DNA from: CBDVAK01 sp965371945
Lineage (GTDB): Bacteria; Pseudomonadota; Gammaproteobacteria; Competibacterales; JAHEDQ01
NCBI GenBank assembly: GCA_965371945.1
Contig: CBDVAK010000258.1
Coordinates: forward strand, 1-5,122
DNA length: 5,122 nucleotides
Direction: 5' to 3'
Shown: positions 1-5,122 of the stretch, one piece after another
Numbering within the stretch: position 1 is the first letter of the stretch
How the letters are laid out: each line of letters begins with the position of its first letter
Notes under the pieces: generated by a model
What the model saw: only the letters and a program-made list of their open reading frames with translations
Told to the model about the DNA's origin: nothing
Database searches by the model: none
Position numbers and translations under genes: made by a program

Positions 1-26
1 AGGACCAGCACGCTGATAGCTTTGTG

Positions 27-58
27 TTGACAGAAATCGCCTTAGTGTGCTGCGTATT
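27..58 (+). promoter_or_regulatory. Possible weak promoter upstream of tal-pgi
   Basis: A perfect TTGACA (27-32) occurs in the leader, which could be a sigma-70 -35 box. No good -10 hexamer sits 16-18 bases downstream; the best nearby is CGTATT (53-58), which matches 3 of 6 bases at a spacing of 20. The position is sensible for an operon promoter, but the evidence is one hexamer and chance is a real alternative. Confidence 0.2.
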
Positions 59-73
59 GCGAAGAAACCTCCC

Positions 74-80
74 GGAGGGA
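74..80 (+). promoter_or_regulatory. Shine-Dalgarno of tal-pgi, deciding its start
   Basis: GGAGGGA lies at 74-80, with four bases between the GGAGG core and the ATG at 83. It selects this ATG over the in-frame GTG at 47, which has no comparable purine-rich stretch in front and would add 12 residues with no family counterpart known to me. Confidence 0.85.
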
Positions 81-82
81 AA

Positions 83-2944
83 ATGAACCCCCTGCAACAA
101 CTGCATAGATTCGGTCAGTCTGTCTGGCTTGACTATATTCGACGCAACCTCTTCGCCAGCGGTGAACTGAAGCGTCTGGTTACGGACGATGGCATCACGG
201 GTGTCACTTCGAATCCCGCAATTTTCGAAAAAGCGATTGCCGGCAGTTCCGATTACCAGGATGCAATTGTGGAGTTTTCGGGGCGCAATGATGTCGATGC
301 CAAGGCCATATTCGAATCGCTGGAGGCTTCCGACATACAGCAGACCGCGGATACTCTCAGGTCCGTATACGACGCCACTGATCGTCGCGACGGCTATGTC
401 AGCATGGAGGTTTCCCCCCGGCTTGCCCATGATGCCGAGGCGACCCTGGCCGAGGCCAGGCGCCTGTGGGCGATGGTCGACCGTCCAAATCTCATGGTCA
501 AGGTTCCGGCAACAGCCGAGGGGCTGCCAGTGATCGAGACCCTGCTCAGTGAAGGGATCAATGTCAACGTCACCCTGCTGTTTTCCAAAGACGTGTACGA
601 GCAGGTCACCGAAGCCTATCTGCGGGGGCTGGAAACCCGTGCGGCCAATGGTGGCGATATCACGAGTGTCGCGAGTGTCGCCAGTTTTTTTGTCAGTCGC
701 ATCGACACGTTGGTCGACAACCTGATCGATGAACGTCTGCAAGGGCTGGACGATCCTCGGCAGGCTACCCTGCTGGAAGGCATCAAGGGCAAGGTCGCTA
801 TCGCCAATGCCCGGGTCGGTTATCAGTCCTACCAGCGGTTGTTCAGCGGTGACCGCTGGCAAGCCCTGGCCGACCAGGGTGCGCATACCCAGCGTATGTT
901 ATGGGCCAGCACGGGGACCAAGAACCCGGCCTACCGTGACACCCTGTATATGGAGGAGCTGATTGGCCCCGACACCGTCAATACGGTACCACCCGCGACC
1001 ATGGACGCGTTCCGTGATCATGGCCAGCCGCGTAACAGTCTCGGGGAACACCTTCAGACGGCGCATGATGTGCTCAGCACCCTGGCGGATTCCGGTATTT
1101 CCCTCGACAAAGCCACCGACCAGTTACTCAAAGACGGGCTCCGGCTGTTTGTGGAAGCCTTCGACAAGCTGATCGATGCTGTCGATGTCGCTCGGAAATC
1201 TGCCGGCCCGGACATAGGGCTGCAAACACCGAGCCTTCCGGCCGACCTGGACAACAACGTCGATGCCGTATTGGACGACTGGCACAAGAACAGCAAGATG
1301 CACCGTCTCTGGGCTCGGGATCCCTGGCTCTGGACCGGCATGGATGAAGCCAGATGGCTGGACTGGCTCGAAATTGCTCAAGACCAGATGGACCATATTG
1401 GCGACCTGACAAGAATCTTCGAGGCGACCAGGGGTGGTTATCTAAGGCATATCGTGTTGCTGGGCATGGGCGGCTCCAGCCTGGCGCCGGACGTGCTGCG
1501 CAACACCTACGGGACCATCGACGAGCACCCGGAACTCCTCATACTGGATTCGACCGACCCGGCCCAGATCAGTCAGATCGAGGAATGCATCGACTACACC
1601 CGGACCCGGTTTCTGGTATCCAGCAAGTCAGGCAGTACGCTGGAGCCAAATATCTTCAAGGAATATTTTTTTACCCGTGCTGCGGCGGCACTCGGCTCCG
1701 ACAAGGCGGCCGCGAACATTTTTTTCGCCGTCACCGATCCCGGCTCAAACCTGGAAAAACTGGCCAGGGCCGAGGGATTTCGCCGAATTTTTTACGGCGT
1801 AGCAGGTATCGGCGGGCGTTATTCCGCGCTCTCCAACTTCGGCATGGTCCCCGGCGCGGGCATGGGAATGCATATCGGCCGATTCCTCGACCTGACCATG
1901 ATCATGGTCGAGGCGTGCGCCGCCTGTGTGCCCGCGCGGGAAAACCCGGGGGTCATCCTCGGTGCGACACTCGGTGCCGCGGGTACCAACGGCCGCGACA
2001 AGATCACCCTGGTCGCGTCCCCCGGCATCAGCAGCCTGGGCGCCTGGCTGGAACAGTTGCTGGCAGAATCGACCGGCAAGGAAGGCAAGGGGCTGATCCC
2101 TGTAGACGGGGAAGCGCTGGCCAGCCCGGACCGTTACGGTGACGACCGGGTATTCGTCTATCTTCGTCTTGCGACCGCAGCGGATGTGGCACAGGATGCG
2201 GCGCTCGAACTGCTGGCGCAGGCGGGCCATCCGGTGATACGCATCGATATACCCGACATCTACCACATCGGCCAGGAGTTCTTTCGCTGGGAGATCGCCA
2301 CGGCGGTTGCGGGTTCCGTACTTGGCATCAACCCATTTAACCAGCCAGACGTGGAAGCCAGCAAAGTGGTGACCCGCGAGCTGACGAGCGAATATGAGAA
2401 GAGCGGTTCTCTGCCGGCTGAAACCCCGATGTTCGAAGCGGCAGGCATCGCGCTCTACACCGATGAGCGTAACGCGACTGAGCTGCGTGCGCTGGCAGGA
2501 AAAGATGCGGGCTTGGCCGACTATCTGAAGGCACACCTGGGCCGACTGGCTGCGGGTGATTACTTCGCCATACTGGGCTATGTGAACCGCCTGGATTCAG
2601 CGCATGAGGCGTCGATGCAGGCGATACGCCACCGCGTGCGGGACAAGTTCAAGGTCGCGACCTGCCTGGGTTTCGGCCCACGCTTCCTGCACTCCACCGG
2701 GCAGGCCTACAAGGGCGGTCCCAATTCCGGCGTGTTCCTGCAAGTCACCTGTGATGACGCGAACGACCTGCAGGTTCCAAACCACAGCTACAGCTTTGGC
2801 GTGGTGAAAGCGGCCCAGGCACGGGGGGATTTCTCGGTGCTCGCGGAACGCAAACGACGGGCGCTGCGGGTCCACCTGGGGGAAGACACGGAAGCCGGCC
2901 TCAAGCAGCTCGACATGCTGATCGCCGGTGTCCTTGAACCCTGA
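83..2944 (+). CDS. tal-pgi: Bifunctional transaldolase / glucose-6-phosphate isomerase (fusion protein)
   Basis: A 953-aa cytosolic fusion. The N-terminal half (about residues 1-370) is a transaldolase, which moves dihydroxyacetone between sedoheptulose 7-phosphate and glyceraldehyde 3-phosphate, yielding fructose 6-phosphate. The C-terminal half (about 385-953) is phosphoglucose isomerase, which interconverts fructose and glucose 6-phosphates. Transaldolase residues seen: D17, TSNP at 42-45, E109, Schiff-base K140 in VKVPAT, T164, S201 and R206, plus STGTKNP at 276-282. Isomerase residues seen: GMGGSS at 461-466, SSKSGST at 513-519, GGRYS at 577-581, general-base E662 in ESTGK, FNQPDVEASK ending at K761, and GFGPRFLHSTGQ at 863-874. 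Both active sites look intact, and the length suits the known fusion family. The ATG at 83 is chosen over the in-frame GTG at 47 because GGAGGGA directly precedes it and the family N-terminus (LHRFGQSVWLD) starts there. Function is very secure; flux direction is inferred. Confidence 0.97.
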   Translation: MNPLQQLHRFGQSVWLDYIRRNLFASGELKRLVTDDGITGVTSNPAIFEKAIAGSSDYQDAIVEFSGRNDVDAKAIFESLEASDIQQTADTLRSVYDATDRRDGYVSMEVSPRLAHDAEATLAEARRLWAMVDRPNLMVKVPATAEGLPVIETLLSEGINVNVTLLFSKDVYEQVTEAYLRGLETRAANGGDITSVASVASFFVSRIDTLVDNLIDERLQGLDDPRQATLLEGIKGKVAIANARVGYQSYQRLFSGDRWQALADQGAHTQRMLWASTGTKNPAYRDTLYMEELIGPDTVNTVPPATMDAFRDHGQPRNSLGEHLQTAHDVLSTLADSGISLDKATDQLLKDGLRLFVEAFDKLIDAVDVARKSAGPDIGLQTPSLPADLDNNVDAVLDDWHKNSKMHRLWARDPWLWTGMDEARWLDWLEIAQDQMDHIGDLTRIFEATRGGYLRHIVLLGMGGSSLAPDVLRNTYGTIDEHPELLILDSTDPAQISQIEECIDYTRTRFLVSSKSGSTLEPNIFKEYFFTRAAAALGSDKAAANIFFAVTDPGSNLEKLARAEGFRRIFYGVAGIGGRYSALSNFGMVPGAGMGMHIGRFLDLTMIMVEACAACVPARENPGVILGATLGAAGTNGRDKITLVASPGISSLGAWLEQLLAESTGKEGKGLIPVDGEALASPDRYGDDRVFVYLRLATAADVAQDAALELLAQAGHPVIRIDIPDIYHIGQEFFRWEIATAVAGSVLGINPFNQPDVEASKVVTRELTSEYEKSGSLPAETPMFEAAGIALYTDERNATELRALAGKDAGLADYLKAHLGRLAAGDYFAILGYVNRLDSAHEASMQAIRHRVRDKFKVATCLGFGPRFLHSTGQAYKGGPNSGVFLQVTCDDANDLQVPNHSYSFGVVKAAQARGDFSVLAERKRRALRVHLGEDTEAGLKQLDMLIAGVLEP

Positions 2945-2994
2945 TTGAGCGCGGCGCATTTTATGGTTAATTATCATTATGGGGTTTCTGAGGT

Positions 2995-3065
2995 TCGTCA
3001 TTCCGGCGAAGGCCGGAATCCAGGGTATTGAGAACTCTGGATCCCGGCCTCCGCCGGGATGACGA
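2995..3065. repeat. Inverted pair of GC-rich palindromes (REP/MITE-like intergenic element)
   Basis: Two 29-nt arms (2995-3023 and 3037-3065) are inverted copies of each other, matching at 26 of 29 positions around a 13-nt spacer. Each arm also contains its own perfect 8-bp hairpin with a 4-nt loop: ATTCCGGC/GCCGGAAT (3000-3007 with 3012-3019) and ATCCCGGC/GCCGGGAT (3041-3048 with 3053-3060). The element can fold as one long cruciform or as two small hairpins. The layout and the GTCAT...ATCCAG edges resemble repeats dispersed in proteobacterial intergenic regions (established type; the exact family is not assigned). No T-tract follows it, so it is not a classical intrinsic terminator. As RNA it could shield the 3' end of tal-pgi mRNA or weaken read-through into gnd. 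The rest of the gap (2945-3114) holds only an AT-rich patch at 2957-2980, including TATCAT at 2972-2977 without a partner -35. Confidence 0.85.
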
Positions 3066-3105
3066 TGAAGGGACTATTCAGACCTTCCCTGAATATTCTT
3101 AAACT

Positions 3106-3110
3106 GGAGG
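3106..3110 (+). promoter_or_regulatory. Shine-Dalgarno of gnd
   Basis: GGAGG at 3106-3110 lies four bases before the ATG at 3115, the same spacing as for tal-pgi. It supports this ATG as the start and shows that gnd can be translated independently of the fusion gene 170 nt upstream. Confidence 0.85.
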
Positions 3111-3114
3111 AATC

Positions 3115-4137
3115 ATGCAACTAGGCATGTTGGGTTTGGGCCGCATGGGTGCCAATATGGTGCGCCGTTTGATGAAAAACGGGCATGAATGCGTTGTATT
3201 CGATCAGGATGCGGACGCTGTCAGGCAACTGGCGGATGAAGGTGCTGTTGGCGCCTCCGACCTGGATGACTTCATTTCCAAACTGGCCCCTCCGCGGCCG
3301 GTGTGGATGATGGTGCCGGCGGCCGTGGTGGACTCCGTGATCGAGGATCTGTCCGGCCGTATGTCCCCCGGCGACATCCTGATCGACGGTGGCAACTCGT
3401 TCTACAAGGAAGACATAGCCCGCGCGAAACGCCTTGCCCCAAACTCGCTCCACTACGTCGATGTCGGCACCAGTGGTGGCGTTTGGGGTCTGGAGCGCGG
3501 CTATTGCCTGATGATCGGTGGTGAGAAGGCGATCGTCGATCATCTGGATCCCATCCTCAAAACCATTGCACCGGGCATCGGTGATATCGATCGAACCCGC
3601 GGTCGTGACGGAGACCCCTCGGCCTCGGAGCTGGGCTACCTGCACTGTGGACCCAATGGCGCCGGACATTTTGTCAAGATGGTTCACAATGGTATCGAGT
3701 ACGGCATCATGGCCGCCTACGCGGAGGGTATCAATATTCTCAAGCATGCCAACGTGGGCAGCCAGCAGCATGATATCGATGCAGAAACCACCCCGTTGCG
3801 GAATCCCGAAGACTATCAGTACGACATCGACGTGGCGGAGGTTGCCGAGGTCTGGCGACGTGGCAGTGTGGTGGCGTCCTGGCTCCTGGATCTGACCGCT
3901 ATCTCATTGGCCGAAGACAAGGAGCTTGCGGCGTTCTCCGGTCGCGTTTCCGACTCGGGTGAAGGTCGCTGGACCAGCATGGCTGCTATCGAGACTGGTG
4001 CACCGGCGCATGTCCTGACGGCCGCTTTGTTCAACCGTTTCAGCTCCCGTGGCGAGACCGATTTCGCCGACAAATTGTTGTCTGCGATGCGCTTCCAGTT
4101 CGGTGGTCACCACGAGAAACCGAGCGATGGCTCATGA
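3115..4137 (+). CDS. gnd: 6-phosphogluconate dehydrogenase, decarboxylating (short form, probably NAD+-preferring)
   Basis: A 340-aa cytosolic enzyme that oxidatively decarboxylates 6-phosphogluconate to ribulose 5-phosphate and CO2. An N-terminal Rossmann fold shows GLGRMG at 7-12. The substrate loop TSGG is at 119-122. The catalytic segment GAGHFVKMVHNGIEYG (182-197) supplies K188 and E195, which align with the Lys and Glu acid/base pair of the family. SDSGEGRW (279-286) and a C-terminal FSSRGE (R312) follow. At 340 aa it belongs to the short class rather than the roughly 470-aa NADP+ class of E. coli. After the second beta strand it reads FDQD (29-32), where NADP+ enzymes carry an N-R-T triplet that holds the 2'-phosphate; the acidic residue and missing Arg suggest NAD+ (inference). 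It overlaps zwf by four bases, consistent with an operon. The family is certain; the cofactor is not. Confidence 0.96.
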   Translation: MQLGMLGLGRMGANMVRRLMKNGHECVVFDQDADAVRQLADEGAVGASDLDDFISKLAPPRPVWMMVPAAVVDSVIEDLSGRMSPGDILIDGGNSFYKEDIARAKRLAPNSLHYVDVGTSGGVWGLERGYCLMIGGEKAIVDHLDPILKTIAPGIGDIDRTRGRDGDPSASELGYLHCGPNGAGHFVKMVHNGIEYGIMAAYAEGINILKHANVGSQQHDIDAETTPLRNPEDYQYDIDVAEVAEVWRRGSVVASWLLDLTAISLAEDKELAAFSGRVSDSGEGRWTSMAAIETGAPAHVLTAALFNRFSSRGETDFADKLLSAMRFQFGGHHEKPSDGS

Positions 4138-5122
4138 GCGGGCCGGGCCAGTCGCTGGCGGCCCCGCCTGCGGTCATTGTTATCTTCGGTGCGGCGGGTG
4201 ATCTGACCAAGCGCAAGTTGATCCCCGCGTTGTTCAACCTGGCAGCGCAGGAATTACTGCCTGCACGGATCGCCATGGTCGGCACTGATCGCGTGGAGAT
4301 GGACAGCGATGCTTATCGCCAAACCCTGAGTGATGAGATCAAAGCCTATGTCGGTGAGGCTTTCAACCAGGAATTGTGGGATGCCAATATCAGCAAGGCC
4401 TATTACACACCGGGCGATTTTCGTAACGAAAAAAGTTATCAGCAGCTGAAAACGTTACTACGCCAGGTCGACAAGGAACAGGGCACACCGGGCAATTACC
4501 TGTTCTACCTGGCGACGCCTCCCAGCTTCTTTGGTGTAATCGCTACCGAGCTGGGCAAGGCCGGGCTGGCGGAAGAAGTCGAAGGTCAGTGGCGGCGCAT
4601 CATTATCGAAAAACCCTTTGGCCGGGACCTGGCATCGGCCCGGGAGCTGAATAAAACGCTGCACCAGAGTTTTGAAGAGCACCAGATCTATCGCATCGAT
4701 CACTACCTGGGCAAGGAAACGGTACAGAACATGATGACTTACCGGTTCGGCAACGGCACGGTAGAGCCGATCTGGAATCATCGCTACATCAATTATGTGC
4801 AGATTACCGTCGCCGAGTCGCTCGGTGTCGAAGACCGCGCCAGTTATTACGAAGAGGCCGGTGCGCTGCGCGATATGATCGCCAATCACCTGCTGGCGGT
4901 GCTGTCGGTGGTCGCCATGGAGCCGCCTAATTCCTTCGAAGCCGATGCCATTCGCGATGAACAGACCAAGGTGCTCAAAGCGATCGAGCCGTTTGATCCA
5001 AAGCAGGTGTTAACGGATACGGTGCGTGGTCAGTACGGTGAGGGAGTGCTGGGTAATGGTGAGCATCTGCCGGCCTATCGTGACGAGCCGGGTATTGCCG
5101 ATGATTCGAGCACCGAAACCTT
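4134..5122 (+). CDS. zwf: Glucose-6-phosphate 1-dehydrogenase (3' end beyond window)
   Basis: It catalyses the first oxidative step of the pentose-phosphate pathway, glucose 6-phosphate to 6-phosphogluconolactone with NAD(P)+. 329 codons are visible with no in-frame stop; the family is usually about 490 aa, so roughly the last third (the rest of the beta-sheet dimerisation domain) is missing at the edge. Seen: coenzyme loop GAAGDL (19-24), VGTDR ending at R53 where a 2'-phosphate-binding Arg is expected, EKPFG (159-163), the substrate motif RIDHYLGKE (187-195) with D189 and H190, and the catalytic-base region RDMIANH with H252. The 63-residue spacing from D189 to H252 equals that of D177 to H240 in the Leuconostoc enzyme. 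The ATG overlaps the gnd stop as ATGA, and no strong Shine-Dalgarno precedes it, so translation is probably coupled to gnd. A lactonase gene often follows in such clusters, but that lies outside view. Confidence 0.95.
   Translation, partial: MSGPGQSLAAPPAVIVIFGAAGDLTKRKLIPALFNLAAQELLPARIAMVGTDRVEMDSDAYRQTLSDEIKAYVGEAFNQELWDANISKAYYTPGDFRNEKSYQQLKTLLRQVDKEQGTPGNYLFYLATPPSFFGVIATELGKAGLAEEVEGQWRRIIIEKPFGRDLASARELNKTLHQSFEEHQIYRIDHYLGKETVQNMMTYRFGNGTVEPIWNHRYINYVQITVAESLGVEDRASYYEEAGALRDMIANHLLAVLSVVAMEPPNSFEADAIRDEQTKVLKAIEPFDPKQVLTDTVRGQYGEGVLGNGEHLPAYRDEPGIADDSSTET

Noticed and set aside
47..82. GTG at 47 as the start of tal-pgi
   Set aside because: It has no Shine-Dalgarno, adds 12 residues outside the family N-terminus, and would run through the strong GGAGGGA at 74-80 that serves the ATG at 83.
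664..681. Tandem 9-bp direct repeat GAGTGTCGC
   Set aside because: It encodes the SVASVAS stretch just before the conserved transaldolase FFVSRID segment, so protein constraint explains it.
1354..2142. 262-codon open frame on the plus strand in another frame of tal-pgi
   Set aside because: It overlaps GMGGSS, SSKSGST, GGRYS and ESTGK of the real frame. Its own translation is rich in Arg, Gly and Pro, as expected of a shifted frame, with no domain signal.
1745..2536. 263-codon open frame on the minus strand within tal-pgi
   Set aside because: It lies entirely antisense to the isomerase domain, shows no recognisable motif and is explained by GC-biased codon use of the true gene, whose active-site motifs cover the same bases.
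2995..3065. Rho-independent terminator of tal-pgi
   Set aside because: The stem is strong, but no run of T follows on the + strand (the next bases are TGAAGGGACT), and the symmetric nested palindromes fit a dispersed repeat better.
3077..3099. Possible promoter for gnd (TTCAGA ... TATTCT)
   Set aside because: The hexamers are only 11 bases apart, too close for a sigma-70 promoter, and neither is a strong match.
3121..3771. 216-codon open frame on the minus strand within gnd
   Set aside because: Antisense to the Rossmann and catalytic parts of Gnd; His-rich and Val/Asp-rich composition without a family match, typical of a shadow frame.
4458..4889. 143-codon minus-strand open frame within zwf
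   Set aside because: It mirrors the RIDHYLGKE and RDMIANH region of Zwf and has no independent ribosome binding site or motif that I can see.

Overview
The window carries three co-directional genes of central sugar-phosphate metabolism on the + strand. They are a fused transaldolase/glucose-6-phosphate isomerase (83-2944), a short-form decarboxylating 6-phosphogluconate dehydrogenase (3115-4137), and the first two thirds of glucose-6-phosphate dehydrogenase (4134 to the right edge). Every confident gene is a housekeeping enzyme of a known family. I found no toxin, defence, mobile or otherwise undescribed system.

Layout: positions 1-82 are a short leader with a strong Shine-Dalgarno just before the fusion gene. 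The 170-nt gap at 2945-3114 holds the most interesting non-coding feature, a pair of inverted GC-rich palindromes (2995-3065) of the REP/MITE-like kind scattered through many proteobacterial genomes. gnd follows with its own strong ribosome binding site. zwf starts on an ATGA overlap with the gnd stop and runs off the window without a stop codon.

Function: Zwf oxidises glucose 6-phosphate, Gnd oxidises and decarboxylates 6-phosphogluconate to ribulose 5-phosphate, transaldolase returns carbon as fructose 6-phosphate, and the fused isomerase turns that back into glucose 6-phosphate. The cluster therefore encodes both the entry and the return arm of an oxidative pentose-phosphate cycle. No lactonase, transketolase or Entner-Doudoroff gene is visible, though one may lie beyond the right edge.

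Organism: moderately GC-rich coding sequence, Shine-Dalgarno-led genes, the tal-pgi fusion, the short Gnd type and the inverted-palindrome repeat together suggest a proteobacterium, probably gammaproteobacterial (a chemolithotroph or methylotroph would fit). This is inference from gene types, not from a database match.
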